A stretch of DNA of 64,000 nucleotides from Amphibalanus amphitrite (GCF_019059575.1 NW_024881596.1:911001-975000), one strand, 5' to 3'; shown: positions 12,573 through 24,142, counted from the first letter of the stretch. Program-made: numbers and translations. Notes: generated from the letters alone by a model not told the origin.

Positions 12573-13922
12573 GCATGCCTTAGGTATCCCAGACTGTGGC
12601 CTGTTCCGATGCACTTCAAATAAAAAATCATCGCAAATGACGCGAATATAGTACCTAATGTTCGAGGTTTTGTCATCAATGGCCTATGAAAGACGTGTAC
12701 CAAGTTAGGCGTTTTCTAAGGTTTTTTTTAGCAATCGTTTCAGCCAGAATACGTTCAATAATCACATAGGTTTCGCACAATAATCATACGACGGGAAAAG
12801 TTAAATGAGTGCCTCAAATAAATCCACCTATATTTTCCTTTTTTAATAAGATCTCAGTCCGAACTGAGCAGTCAACGCCGCTCACAGCGGTGCTGGCCGT
12901 GACATTATGATCCCATTCTCCTGCCACGCATCTCCAGCGACGATCTCACGCGGTTATGCGTTGGTTCGGCCCACACTGCGCCGCGTGCGCCGCTGGGCTG
13001 CTTGGAAAACATTGGATGGCGGTCACCCAACAACCAAAACCGAACCGGCGCCGAACCAAAGGCCGCCGCCGTGGTCCTCAACGGTGGTCAACATTCAAAT
13101 CCGACGCACCGAGCGCGACAGCGGGGATCGGGGTATTATTTGGGATATTGTCCTAGCACTTCTGGCTCTGCGATTCGTCTACCGATCCTTCCGCGCACAA
13201 GCATTCTTCTCTTTGCGACAGCTTACAGAGAAACCGTTTAGCCCACATGCCAATCTTGAGTATTTTGTAATTTGGGTTTTCATCTACCGCACATCTGGAT
13301 CAACAACCTGATTTCACCGGCACTATAGCGAGCTGAAATTTCAGCAGTGTCACTGTGTCAGCGGAGTCCGGGCGAGGCCCGTTCCTGTATGTACGTGAGC
13401 CCGGTGTCAGTGATGTCACCCTCCCCCACCCGTCAGTGACCTGTCAGCGGACTGTTTGCCCATTTACAGCGTCAACACTGGACTTCTGTGACGCCGTCGT
13501 AGCTGCACAGACACCGCGAGGGACACTGCACAGGACTCCAGCGCCGATTCGTGACAAATTTGTCTGTCGGTTATACAAATACACTCAACACAAATTCGGA
13601 GTTATACATTATACCAAGAGTGAAAACTAATGATCACGATCATTCCTTCCTTAGAAATGGCAGCTGAATATTGCGATGCCGCTCCATTCGTACGCTGTAA
13701 CCGCAGACCAAAAGCTGTTCGCAGGCTGAGCCAACCTGACGACTATCCGCTCGCGCCGCTGGCAAATTCGCCGAACACATGAGATGAAGACGCGACCGGG
13801 CCGCCCCGACCGGTCATAAAGGTCACATGGATGACCCCGGGCGTGAGTGAGAACGGCACTATTCGGGCGCGGCGCTGGCCGGCCCACGCCGACCGCCCGC
13901 GGGTGCAATCATACGAGTGGGC
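12573..13922. other. Non-coding
   Basis: AT-rich to 12850, then CpG-rich from 12890 to 13560. Frames in the GC-rich part overlap one another on the same strand and have no recognisable family features. Confidence 0.4.
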
Positions 13923-14127
13923 GCAGCTCAGTCAACGCGACTCCATTCAATCACGGACGCGACTCCAGTCAATCACAGACGCAGTTCAGTCAATCATAGA
14001 CGCAGTTCAGTCAAGGCGGCTTCAGTCAGCGCCACTCAATTCAATCACAGACGCAGCAGTTCAGTTAGTCAGGTGCAGTTCAGTCTATGCGACTCCATTC
14101 AGTCACAGACGCAGTTCAGTCCGTCAT
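13923..14127. repeat. Degenerate minisatellite (about 21-23-bp unit)
   Basis: Repeated variants of TTCAGTCAATCACAGACGCA run in tandem with substitutions and small length changes, roughly nine units. The unit is not a steady multiple of three, so the frames crossing it are incidental. Confidence 0.75.
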
Positions 14128-16656
14128 GACAGTGAATCAGCCGCGGGGCCTGTATGCACTACCGCCCAGAGCCAGGCAGGTTGAGCAAGTAGACGTGGCA
14201 AAAGTTTGCTGGCTAGTGTCCGATGAGAGAAAATGATGCCAGTTATAATAAAAAAGGCATTCCAAGGCTCAAGCGCGTAACCGTTTTGAACTAATTTTGA
14301 TAAGGGGTGCATGACAATGTCGATTCGTAGTCTTGCTCGTCATCTTCATGCAATACAATTTTGACGACACTTGCAATATTCTCGAATGCATAAGAAAAAG
14401 TTGCCAGATTTATACGATAAACAGTAAACACTGTATTTTTCCGTGGTCCCATCTGGTCTCAAGGCCGGCTCCTCCCGTCGTTTATGCTCGTATACCGCTC
14501 AATGCTGGCGTATTTTCCAGAGGGCTGTTTTGATACAAACACTGAATTCCTCATCCATACCCACAACTCGGTCAGAAAACATCCAGAAATATGTTTACGA
14601 ACTACGAGCGCTGCATAAACGAGACAAGCCGGCGGCGTGATCAAAATATTAGCTGAATAACAGAGGGACGCGGATATAGACTGTAAGCAACAGGCAGTGT
14701 CTCAAGCCGCCATATACTGAAATCACGAGACGGGAATGAATTTCTACGGCATATCGAAATACTGGTGCGAGTGGATATGACACGTAAATAATACATGAAT
14801 CTGTTCTACTCATGCAACGGGTACTCACATTGGGTTGGTGGCGTTCCAGAAGACCTGGATGCGTCGCGCGTGACACTGACGGACCAGAAGATGAAGCACC
14901 AGCAGGCCCCACAGGGCCAACTCGGGGAGTTGCATCGCGGCAGGACGCTCACTGACGGGGCGCCATGGAAGCTGCAACAGCCGGAGACGGACAGTCATAA
15001 GCGGCAGGATGGTTTTAGAAAGAGCGCGTCACGACAGCGGCAACAGGAGGGGAGAAATGTTCATAAACGCTAGCTTTATTTATAGGGAAAAGACAATATT
15101 CGCACAGCGTCCGAGGTCAGAGACACAACAGCCCGAAACAAATGAATCCTGGAACGGGATTTCATAAGGCTGTTTATGAAAGGATAGATGGAAAAATAAG
15201 CTGTTGAAAAAAATGTTACTTTATTCATCTAAATGTTTAATATGTTTCAGCAGCCAAAAGGCAACTTGCGCAAAGCAAGCGGCCACGTTGGTTCAAAGGT
15301 CAACCGTTCTGTTTGTATGTGAACTTGTTTTCGTGGTGCATTTCTCTGAATGAATGAATGAATGGAATGAATTAATTCCTAAATTAGTAAGCAAGGGCCT
15401 TGACAGTCAGCCTTCCGAAATGAACGAACATGCAGTGCAGCAGCTCTGCACGCGCTTCATTCCCATGAGTGGGCGGCCGGCGGCCGGGCCCGAGGGCAGC
15501 ACCCACCAGTAGCGGCGGCCGAGGTGCTGACATTTGGCCACAAATAGAGCGCCCGGCACGCCAGGCCACTAATGAGTGCATACCACTGACGGGAGCGGCC
15601 GCGGCCCGCCACCGCACCGGCGGACGGACAGATTGACCGTCCCGTTATGGACAGACTGGCGGGCGCCGGGGAATGGCCAGCCGGCCCGGACAGAGGACGC
15701 TGTGTTGATATTTCCGTTCATAGATGGCGCCACCAGTGTGCGCCTGAAGGTATGCTGTGCCGCCCGACACCGTGCGCACATACGGCCGACCGAGTGGTGT
15801 GCGGAACGCGGCGGAAGGAACGACAAACTGACGAACGACCGTGCTTTGGATATTTTGAAATGTTCAAATGAGAGTTTAGGAAATTGTAAATATTTACTTT
15901 CCATGAAGACAAAATGCATTTATAATTGGTTATCTTATTTTTAACGGAAGACACCAAGAAAGGACGCACACCATCACATTCAGCGAAACAGCCATGAACA
16001 CGAGCGCCTATCTGGCTGTCTGCAGAGATCTGGGTTAGAGCGCTCAGTAGCGCTGCATTTGATGCGCCGGCGAGTCCGAGCCACTGACTATACCCGCTGG
16101 TGGACACCGGAGGCCGGCCAGCCGAGGGCCATTACCGGAGCCGCTCCAGTGTTATCTGCCGCCAGACCGGCTGCATGGGACCGTGGAGGCCATCGTCGTA
16201 CGGTGCCGTCGTTACACGGCACACATAGCAGCTCACGGCTCTTAGCTCCGGTCGGCGAGCGGCCGGCGGCACTTAGCAGCTCGGCAACGGCCCCGGAGCT
16301 GAACGGCAGAGTCGACGGGGTCATCGGAGTAGCCCGGTAAACCGTGGCGAGGGTAAACACTAAAAGGTAGGTGTCGGCTGTCAGTGAATGCTAGTTGGGT
16401 TCATGGACTACGAACAACCTATGCGACAAAATTATCCATTTATATTTTAGATTGCTACAGGATGGATTGGCCGTTTTCACGACGGCCATCTGGTACACAT
16501 CTGGTGCACATTTGGTACAGATTAGGTGCAGATTTGGTCAAATCAGGTTCAGTGTGTCTCTTACTAGCTATCAGCTAGGGTTGCACTAATTGTTTGCTAG
16601 GGTTGCACTAATTGTTTATATGCCGGCTTTGTCATATTATCAAAAAGTATCATCGA
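14128..16656. other. Non-coding with GC-rich islands and simple repeats
   Basis: Contains a TGAA tetranucleotide run at about 15346-15366 and CpG-rich blocks at 15460-15800 and 16060-16330. A degenerate 11-12-bp series related to CATTTGGTGCA lies at about 16490-16552, and a doubled GGTTGCACTAATTGTTT at 16578-16617. A GATGGCGCCAC motif at 15723-15733 resembles insulator (CTCF-type) cores but is isolated. No gene is supported. Confidence 0.4.
16519..16552 (+). repeat. Left copy of a direct repeat flanking the nested transposons
   Basis: A ~33-bp sequence beginning AGATTAGGTGCAGATTTGG recurs at 25420-25452 with two or three differences. The copies sit outside both ends of the TTAA element, 105 bp away on the left and 45 bp on the right, so they are not its target duplication. 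They probably come from the local degenerate repeat seen at 16490-16552. Confidence 0.6.
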
Positions 16657-17232
16657 TTAAAGGTAGTGTGCCACCTTTGAAAGATTTCCCATTTTATTTT
16701 TCCTAGGATAAGAAGCTTCTGTTTTTACCTAATATCGCAAAAAAAATCAAAAATGGGCCTGGAATAGTGCCTTTTTCGCCTAAAAGTTTATCGGTTTTTA
16801 GATATGTATAACAACTGTAGTGGGCTCACCTGCAAACAGGCGTCGGGCAACAATCGCGAATGCGGCGCACTTGTGACAATAAGCAAAGGTCATTATAGTG
16901 TTACGACCATACGACATACGGGAATGAGTTATCAGCTGTCTAATCGTAGACAACACAATGTCGAGCCTTAAACTGTAAGCCCGTATTGGTATTGTTTCTT
17001 TTATTTGGCTGTCGAACATTATTTATGGTTTGAAATATGATTTTATGTAAAATAATTGATATGAAAAAGCCGTCTTATAAGTTATGACCCCATTTCACCA
17101 CACGCAAGTGGCTGAAATGACAATGATCAGCTGACGCATTTTTCTTGGCCTTAGTCAGAGCGCGCAGCCCGACGCACCACCACCGCACCACAAAGTATGA
17201 GCAGAAGCCGCGCCCAAAGCCAGGGCCCCGGT

Positions 17233-17898
17233 TGTTAAAGCCGAGTATCTTTTTATGTTGGCTGCAAAATGGATCTTAATCTGTCGAGTTTTTCTTCTGT
17301 TGGCAGGTATCTTATGTTAACGGCACATGTCTTATATATATATTTTTAGCGTTTGTCTCGTGAAGTCAGATTTAATTTGCTGATTCAATTGTTGTTTCGT
17401 TGGCCAGAGATTATGTTATTTTTCTATAGGTTTTGGTATCGCTTTTTTGTCATTTTTATGTTTTATGCTTTTGCGTCCGTTTACAAAATCACCAAAGGAC
17501 AGTGAGCGGGTGAGCGGCGCGAAGCGGAACGAACGAACCTGAACGAACGAACGAACCTGTACGAACGAACGAACCTGTACGAACGAACGAACTTATACGA
17601 ACGAACGAACTTATACGAACGCCAACGAACGAACGTTAAATCGGCGGTGTCAAGTTCTTGCCGGTGGCTGCAGACCTGAAACAATCCGTGAGTTTTCTTT
17701 GCGTTTATGTGTTTGTGTGCTATGTGTTTCGTTTTATTTGGTTACTACTTCTATCGTACTTATATTTGGTTACGTCTTATATCGCTACTGACTGTCTTTT
17801 TTAATTGTCATACTTATGGACCTGTTGGTGTTTTGTTTCTTGCAGAAAACCGTTTTTAAATACAATGAGTATTGGATCCTGAGGCTCCACCGGTAAAG
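17233..17898 (+). repeat. BEL/Pao 5' LTR
   Basis: Starts with TG. It matches 24193-24857 without a visible difference; only the last base (17898 G versus 24858 A) is ambiguous. It ends in GGTAAA rather than the usual CA. 17527-17637 holds a tandem array of an ~18-bp unit built on ACGAACGAACGAACCTGT. TTTGTTTCTTGCAG at about 17833-17846 is an excellent splice-acceptor-like sequence near the 3' end. Confidence 0.93.
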
Positions 17899-18659
17899 GT
17901 TTTGGATTGGTTTGGTATCGTCTTACTCCGGAAATTAAGAAATCAAGTTGAATCCAATGTTCGTCAGTACGAAAACTGCAAGAAGAATCAACAAGGTGGA
18001 TTAATTCGATTCTGATCTGTGTGAGAGGCACAGTAAGTTCTGCAAGACCTTCAAATCTATCATCCCAAAATCTAAGGTACAGTGACTTCATATTATATTC
18101 TTCGGCGTTCTTCAGCAACCTCACGGCTGTCTTCTGGAACCTGCTGGGTAGGGGTTCGGGCTTCTGTTGTTGGGTCAGCTTAGGCCTCTGTCTGTTGTTG
18201 AGCTGGTTTGATTTTCTGTTGTTAACGAATACGATTACGAATTGCGCATTGCGACATAGGGCGAGTAGTGCTACTAAGTACTAACTGATCGGTAGTAAAC
18301 GAACTTATATGTATGTACACAAGATCGAACAAGATCACGTATTGCTTGATGTTGAGGTCTTGTAATTTCGTTTAACTGAACTTTTAGTAGGTAATTTGCG
18401 TGACATGTAATCACGTTCTCACTGTCCTTTTATCCCTTTAGCCCAACCTTTTGTTATTGTTTTTTTGTTTTTACGTTTTGTTTTTTCATAATTGCTTTAT
18501 TCTTAATTCCTTTATTCTCTTTGTCTTGTTATTTTTAACATATTATTAGCACTTATCGGCTAGCCATCTATCGTTTACTATTTCACCATATTTGGCTTAG
18601 CATCCATTTTGCAAGTCAGCATACACTGCTACCCGGTGCTATACACCCAACTTTTAAAC
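17899..18659 (+). other. BEL/Pao untranslated leader
   Basis: About 760 bases lie between the 5' LTR and the first gag AUG. No TGG-initiated primer-binding site directly follows the LTR; the first TGG occurs several bases in. The AT-rich stretch with T-runs at 18420-18540 has no coding features. Confidence 0.7.
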
Positions 18660-19469
18660 ATGTCGGGAAATTTCAACAATATAACTCGGGGGCAGTTGCG
18701 AATACTGCTTGATAAGATGGGACAGGATACACAAGGGACAAAATCTGTTTTGATTGAGAGACTTCAAACTTGCCTAAAGGAAGATAATTCTGCATGCCGC
18801 TCAAATAGCCCAGTCGTGCCTTTACAACCGGACGCTGATGACGTGCCAAGGCTTAGCACAAGATCACCATTAAAACCTCCCGATATTTCTGGCCTCGAGG
18901 CAGCACGTATTCATTGGGAAGTAAGTTCACAAGCTTCGGCCTCGTCTTCGATAGTCTCCGAAAGAGTACGCCGTGCAGGACTACAGGCTAGGGCATCATA
19001 TTTAGAGCAGAAACATTTGCTAGATCGCCAAGCGCAGGAACTTAAGGCTAGGCAGGAGATGTTGGAGTTGAAAATGCAAATTGGGGAAGTCAGTGCGAGG
19101 GAAGCAGCGTTAGAAAGGGAGGAGGAAGGAATTGCAATGGGTTTTCAGGAAACTGAACGTGATGACGCCGCGTTTCGGGATAACGCGCCAAACATGCAAT
19201 ATGTTTCTCATTCTCCCTCAGCTCATTCGCCCTCAGCAACTAGGGACCACTTAGAGGACGTTCATGCCTCACAGTCAACCCAATCGAACGTGCGTAGCGA
19301 CATAAATCCTTCTTATGACCTGGCTAGACGACTCCATCTTCCTCCTTTGGAGATTTCAACGTTTGATGGAGATTTAAGTAAATATAAATGTTTCATGCGG
19401 GCTTTTAAGTCAAATATTGCTACAAAGGTAGATGATGAAGATGAAAAATTGCATTATTTATACCAATAG
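18660..19469 (+). CDS. gag: BEL/Pao Gag, N-terminal part
   Basis: This encodes the structural particle protein of the retrotransposon. The AUG at 18660 was chosen because the product then opens with a compact domain, although the frame is open upstream. Residues about 9-45 match the SAP-type DNA-binding motif pattern (L..LLDKMG...GTKS.LIERL). A charged, Glu/Arg-rich probable coiled coil follows at about 95-170. Near the C-terminus LPPLEISTFDGD starts the DUF1759 gag core of BEL elements. The frame stops at 19467-19469 in the middle of that core, and the rest of the core continues in the +1 frame. A break inside a domain points to an indel rather than a designed gag/pol boundary. Confidence 0.85.
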   Translation: MSGNFNNITRGQLRILLDKMGQDTQGTKSVLIERLQTCLKEDNSACRSNSPVVPLQPDADDVPRLSTRSPLKPPDISGLEAARIHWEVSSQASASSSIVSERVRRAGLQARASYLEQKHLLDRQAQELKARQEMLELKMQIGEVSAREAALEREEEGIAMGFQETERDDAAFRDNAPNMQYVSHSPSAHSPSATRDHLEDVHASQSTQSNVRSDINPSYDLARRLHLPPLEISTFDGDLSKYKCFMRAFKSNIATKVDDEDEKLHYLYQ

Positions 19470-21405
19470 GTACACTTCCGGACGACCAAGGGAGATTGTC
19501 TCCACATGCTTACACCTGCCACCAACGAGAGGGTTCGTGGAAGCGGTAAGTTTGCTGGATAAACGTTACGGGTGTCCGTTTCAGGTGGCGTCGGGTCTGG
19601 TCGATACCCTGATACAATGCCCCGCGGTGAGGCTCGATGACGTCCAGGGATTAGAAACGTTTGCTATTCAGTTGAGGGGAACCATGAATGCCTTGTTAAG
19701 CCTCCCATGCGGAACGGATTCAGTCGACATCAAAACCGTCCGTTTGCTCTTAGACAAACTGCCTTCGTTTTTTAAGGATAAATGGCGGATCAAAGTCGAT
19801 GATATTGAACAAACAGAGCAGCGAAAATCAGACTTTAGAGACTTTGTTTACTTCATTGAAAGGGAGGCGCGCATTGCATCCAACCCGTCATATGGGAGAC
19901 ATTTAACAAATGTAACGAAAAATTACCAAGATAGAAAACATGAAAGCAAATATCACGCGAGAGGGACACTTTTAGCCGGTAACGTCAGCTCTCATCACTC
20001 CTCGTGTCTTTATTGTCAGCAGGATCATGAAGTCGCCGAGTGTCCCGAGTTGAGAATGCAGAGCAGAGATGTCAAAATGACGTTTATACGGTCAAATAAG
20101 CTTTGCTTTGGTTGTTTGTTACCGAATCATTTAAGCAAATATTGTGAAAATAAAAAGATTTGTACAGAATGTGGGAGTCGGCACCCAACTATCCTTCATT
20201 TTGACCGAAAACAAACTCCACTCTCAACAGTCACTTTGGGCCATCTTGCATCAAGTGGAGGAGCAAAATTGCAAGTCGTACCAGTGTGTGTTACGTTATT
20301 CGGGGTGACGAAGTTCACGTCTGCCTTTTTGGACTCCGGCAGCACACATTCGTTCATTTCAAGAAATTTACTCGCTAGTTTAGGGGTTGAACCAGCCGAA
20401 AGTACTTCAATTACTCTTTCTACTATCAACACAGATCACAAATTTGAAACATGCGTTGTTTCGAAGGTTACCATGGAGGATTTACAACACAACAATAAAT
20501 TAGAACTTCCTCCGTTATTTGTTCTAAATAAGATCCCAGTGTCCATCGAGGATGCCCCGAACGTTAGAGATTTAAACAAATGGCCGTACTTGAGACAAAA
20601 CGGGGTATACTTAGAAGAAAACTTTAAGCACGACGTAGGCCTTCTACTTGGGAATAATGTGGCGGCGGTGATGGAGCCGTTTGAGGTGGTTCCCAGTCAG
20701 AACGGCGGGCCATTCGCCGTGAGAACCAGGTTCGGATGGGTCCTAGGTGGGGTTGATAAGGATTCTCCAGTTCGTCTGAAAGTTAACCAATTGCAAGTGG
20801 CTCTTGACGACGTTTATGGTAATAGGGCTGAATATCGGTTGGGTCTGTCCGCAGAAGACATTAGGTGGCACGAAATGGTAAAGGCATCGTGCCAGCTGAT
20901 AGATGGTCGGTACGAAATAGCCCTGCCGTTTCGTGATCCAAGTCTTAAACTTCCAAACAATAAGTCTGTGGCTTATAGGCGCCTTGTGCAACTGAAGCGC
21001 AGATTCGAGAATCAGCCCCATTTCTTGAGAGAATATGCCAAGCAAATTGATAAACTGTTAGACAACGGCTACGCTGAAAGAGCTCCCGATCTCTCGAGCA
21101 ATGCAGAAGGTAGGATATGGTTTGTGCCCCATCACGGAGTCGAACACCCTGTTAAGAAAGGCAAATTACGCGTTGTTTTTGACTGCGCTAGCTCCTTTCA
21201 AGGAAAAAGTCTAAATGAGGAGCTTTTACAAGGACCTGACCTTACCAACACCCTGACAGATGTTCTACTTCGTTTCCGACAAGAACCCGTTGCCTTCATG
21301 GCGGACGTCGAGGGTATGTTCTTACAGGTGAGGATTCCCGAGAAACAACGTGATTTTTTTGCGTTTCCTATGGTGGCCCAATGGAAACATCGCCTCGAAT
21401 CCTAA
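19432..21405 (+). CDS. BEL/Pao Gag C-terminus, protease and start of reverse transcriptase
   Basis: This is the frame +1 to gag. It resumes the DUF1759 gag core. It then shows cysteine-rich knuckles (CLYCQQDHEVAEC near residue 192, CFGCLLPNHLSKYC near 225, CTECGSRH near 244). The DUF1758-type aspartic protease follows, with catalytic LDSGSTHS near residue 300. The N-terminal part of the BEL reverse transcriptase comes next (GRIWFVPHHGV, LRVVFDCA). The frame runs out just after a T7 run at 21354-21360, while the conserved RT sequence continues in the next frame. The listed start is only where the frame opens; no independent start codon is proposed. Confidence 0.88.
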   Translation: MMKMKNCIIYTNRYTSGRPREIVSTCLHLPPTRGFVEAVSLLDKRYGCPFQVASGLVDTLIQCPAVRLDDVQGLETFAIQLRGTMNALLSLPCGTDSVDIKTVRLLLDKLPSFFKDKWRIKVDDIEQTEQRKSDFRDFVYFIEREARIASNPSYGRHLTNVTKNYQDRKHESKYHARGTLLAGNVSSHHSSCLYCQQDHEVAECPELRMQSRDVKMTFIRSNKLCFGCLLPNHLSKYCENKKICTECGSRHPTILHFDRKQTPLSTVTLGHLASSGGAKLQVVPVCVTLFGVTKFTSAFLDSGSTHSFISRNLLASLGVEPAESTSITLSTINTDHKFETCVVSKVTMEDLQHNNKLELPPLFVLNKIPVSIEDAPNVRDLNKWPYLRQNGVYLEENFKHDVGLLLGNNVAAVMEPFEVVPSQNGGPFAVRTRFGWVLGGVDKDSPVRLKVNQLQVALDDVYGNRAEYRLGLSAEDIRWHEMVKASCQLIDGRYEIALPFRDPSLKLPNNKSVAYRRLVQLKRRFENQPHFLREYAKQIDKLLDNGYAERAPDLSSNAEGRIWFVPHHGVEHPVKKGKLRVVFDCASSFQGKSLNEELLQGPDLTNTLTDVLLRFRQEPVAFMADVEGMFLQVRIPEKQRDFFAFPMVAQWKHRLES

Positions 21406-24142
21406 GGAATATAGGATGACAGTTCATCTTTTTGGCGCTGTTTCCTCTCCTAGCTGTGCAAATTTTGCGCTTCGTCGCACCGCTCTAGACAATGAACGGT
21501 TGTACGACCCATTGGTGTCTAGGACAGTTCTTAATAACTTTTATGTGGATGATTGTCTTGCATCGACTGGAAAAGAAGATGTTGCTGTGAAGCTGGCATC
21601 TGATCTTAAGCAATTGTGTCTGAGAGGTGGATTTAATCTCACCAAGTTTGTTAGCAATAGCGTTACAGTTTTGAAATCCATTCCAGAAGTTGACTACTCG
21701 CCCGGTATCCAAACACTAGATTTGAAATCAGATACTTTGCCTTCTGAGCGAGCCTTAGGCGTTGGCTGGAACGTTCGTTCTGATCGCTTAGAATATCAAG
21801 TTGACTTGCAAAAATTTCGGGGCAAGCCTGTCACAAGACGAGGGCTTCTGTCCGCCACAGCAGGTCTTTATGATCCACTGGGGCATGTTGGTCCGTATGT
21901 AATGCGGGCCCGAATGCTCTTACAAGAGCTGACTCGCCTTCGTTTAGGTTGGGACGATGAGGTGCCATCCCACTACCACAGACAGTGGAAGCAATGGTTA
22001 GCAGATCTAGAATGTCTATCCCAGTATAGTCTTCCCAGGTGCATATGTTTCGGTGGCCTTTCCTCTGCCGTCCTCCTCGAGCTGCATCACTTTTCGGATG
22101 CCAGCGAAAGGGGGTACGGGGTGGCCTCGTACGTGCGAGCCGTCAATGGAGACGGTCAACTGTCTTGCAATCTTTTGGTCAGCAAATCCCATTTAGCACC
22201 AATTAAGCCTCTCAGTATCCCAAGGCTGGAGCTTTCTGCTGCAACACTAGCTGTCAAAGTCAATTTAGAAATACAAAGAGCGTTTCCATTCGATTTTAAG
22301 CCAGACATCTTCTTCTGGACTGATAGCACTACAGTGTTGAAATATATACAGAATGAGGCAGCGCGATTTCATGTGTTCGTGGCAAATCGTTTGGCAGTTA
22401 TACGAGACGGCTCTTCAATAGACCAATGGCGATGGGTTCCTTCGGAGTTAAACCCAGCCGACATTTTGTCACGCGGGTGCGATGGAACTACCCTTCTCAA
22501 AGAGTGTATGTGGCGTCAAGGTCCATCGTTTCTACTTGAATCACGGGAGAAATGGCCCCGATTCCCTGTCTTAGAAGATAATGCAGAGGACCCTGAACTA
22601 AGAGTGACCACTGTTGCATTAAACAGCCGAACAGAAAATGAAACAAAGATTCAAAAGAATTCGAGCATTCAAAAATTGATTGATCATTATTCCTCGTGGC
22701 AGCGTTTGAAGAGAGCAGTTGCGTGGGTACGACGCGTTATAGACACATTGGCTGGTAAACAGAAATCAGCACGAGCATCAGAGCTGACTGTAACAGAGCT
22801 AAAGTCAGCCGAGAATATTATCATCAGGGAACTTCAGGGTCAGTACTATGCGGAGGAGGTAGAGAATCTGAAAGCAGGACGGGAAGTGCGGCGGTCCAGC
22901 AGCCTTGTGTCTTTGGACCCCACGTTGGAGGATGGTCTTCTGAGAGTAGGAGGTCGTTTAGGGCACGCGATGGGCGTGGCCTATGAAAGTAAACATCCTT
23001 TGATCATTCCAAATAAAGGGCGAATTCCGGAATTAATCATACGGGATATTCACGAGAGGATTGGCCATGCAGGTCGTCAATGTGTCCTGGCGGAATTGCG
23101 TAAGAGCTTTTGGCTAATCAAAGCCAATACGGCGGTTAGGAGATGTCTCCACCAATGCCTCCGCTGCCGCAGGCTTTTTCGTACTACGGAGACGCAAAAA
23201 ATGGCTGATTTGCCTGCAGATCGAATACAGCAAAGTGAGCAGCCATGGGTGAGTACCGGGGTAGATTATTTTGGACCATTCTATACCAAGAGAGGGCGTG
23301 GGCAGGTCAAACGTTACGGTGTCATTTTTACATGCTTGGCCATTCGCGCCGTCCACCTGGAAGTAGTCGAAATTTTGTCGTCTGACTCTTTTATATGCGC
23401 CCTCAAGCGCTTCGCGGCCAGGCGGGGCTCACAAATAAGAATCATGCGTTCTGACAACGGGACAAATTTTGTGGGAGCGGATCGTGAGCTGAAAAAAGAG
23501 CTCGAGTTTCTTGTTCAGCATGAGGCCCAAATTCGGAGAGACTTGATAAATCGAGGTATTGAATGGCGTTGGAACCCCCCTGGTGCCTCTCACTTCGGAG
23601 GCGCATGGGAGCGATTGATTAGGAGTGTTCGTAAGATACTGAGCGGTTTACTCAGGGAGCAAACATTTACTGACGAAACACTAACCACATTCCTTTGTGA
23701 AGTGGAAAGCATTATGAATAATCGACCCTTGGTACCAGTGACAAGTGACCCTCGAGACGACCTGCCGCTAACGCCCAATCACTTGCTGCATTTACGTTCT
23801 GTTTTGCTACCAGCCTCAATGGTGACAGATATAGATGCGTTTAGCAAAAAGAACTGGAAACGAGCATCGTTCCTTGCAGAGCAGTTTTGGCGACGTTGGC
23901 GTGCGGAATATCTCCCATTACTTCAGCCAAGGGCCAAGTGGTCAAGGCTCCAGACAAATTTGCAGGTAGGCGATGTGGTGCTTATTGTTGACAGTTCAGT
24001 CCCGCGGGGTGTGTGGCCTCTTGGCTTGATAGAAGAGGTCAGAACAAGCACTGACTCGAGGGTACGATCCGTCAAAATCCGGTGTAAAGGTACCACGATT
24101 TGGCGGCCTGTTCAAAAGCTAGTTAAAATCACGGAAAGTTAA
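21350..24142 (+). CDS. pol: BEL/Pao reverse transcriptase (rest), RNase H and integrase
   Basis: This is a third frame, +1 to the previous one. The RT catalytic motif YVDD is at residues 65-68. RNase H begins around HHFSDAS, near residue 250, with TDS further on. Integrase has an H-H-C-C zinc finger (HERIGHAG to CLHQCLRC) and catalytic D639, D702 and E754, the last within HFGGAWER. The C-terminal region matches the DUF5641 tail of BEL integrases (VGDVVLIVD, PLGLIEEV). The catalytic residues are present, so this half looks undamaged. The frame must be entered from upstream; the open start has no translational meaning. Confidence 0.92.
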   Translation: MIFLRFLWWPNGNIASNPKEYRMTVHLFGAVSSPSCANFALRRTALDNERLYDPLVSRTVLNNFYVDDCLASTGKEDVAVKLASDLKQLCLRGGFNLTKFVSNSVTVLKSIPEVDYSPGIQTLDLKSDTLPSERALGVGWNVRSDRLEYQVDLQKFRGKPVTRRGLLSATAGLYDPLGHVGPYVMRARMLLQELTRLRLGWDDEVPSHYHRQWKQWLADLECLSQYSLPRCICFGGLSSAVLLELHHFSDASERGYGVASYVRAVNGDGQLSCNLLVSKSHLAPIKPLSIPRLELSAATLAVKVNLEIQRAFPFDFKPDIFFWTDSTTVLKYIQNEAARFHVFVANRLAVIRDGSSIDQWRWVPSELNPADILSRGCDGTTLLKECMWRQGPSFLLESREKWPRFPVLEDNAEDPELRVTTVALNSRTENETKIQKNSSIQKLIDHYSSWQRLKRAVAWVRRVIDTLAGKQKSARASELTVTELKSAENIIIRELQGQYYAEEVENLKAGREVRRSSSLVSLDPTLEDGLLRVGGRLGHAMGVAYESKHPLIIPNKGRIPELIIRDIHERIGHAGRQCVLAELRKSFWLIKANTAVRRCLHQCLRCRRLFRTTETQKMADLPADRIQQSEQPWVSTGVDYFGPFYTKRGRGQVKRYGVIFTCLAIRAVHLEVVEILSSDSFICALKRFAARRGSQIRIMRSDNGTNFVGADRELKKELEFLVQHEAQIRRDLINRGIEWRWNPPGASHFGGAWERLIRSVRKILSGLLREQTFTDETLTTFLCEVESIMNNRPLVPVTSDPRDDLPLTPNHLLHLRSVLLPASMVTDIDAFSKKNWKRASFLAEQFWRRWRAEYLPLLQPRAKWSRLQTNLQVGDVVLIVDSSVPRGVWPLGLIEEVRTSTDSRVRSVKIRCKGTTIWRPVQKLVKITES

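Noticed and set aside
15720-15740. CTCF-type insulator site
   Set aside because: Only a partial core (GATGGCGCCAC) and a single occurrence; too weak to list as a feature.
17527-17637. Possible CRISPR-like array of short repeats
   Set aside because: Repeats are contiguous without unique spacers and lie inside a BEL LTR, duplicated in the other LTR.
19467-19472. Ty1-like programmed +1 frameshift at the gag stop
   Set aside because: The break lies inside the DUF1759 gag core, not between gag and pol, and the sequence (CAA TAG G) is not an established +1 site. An indel is simpler.
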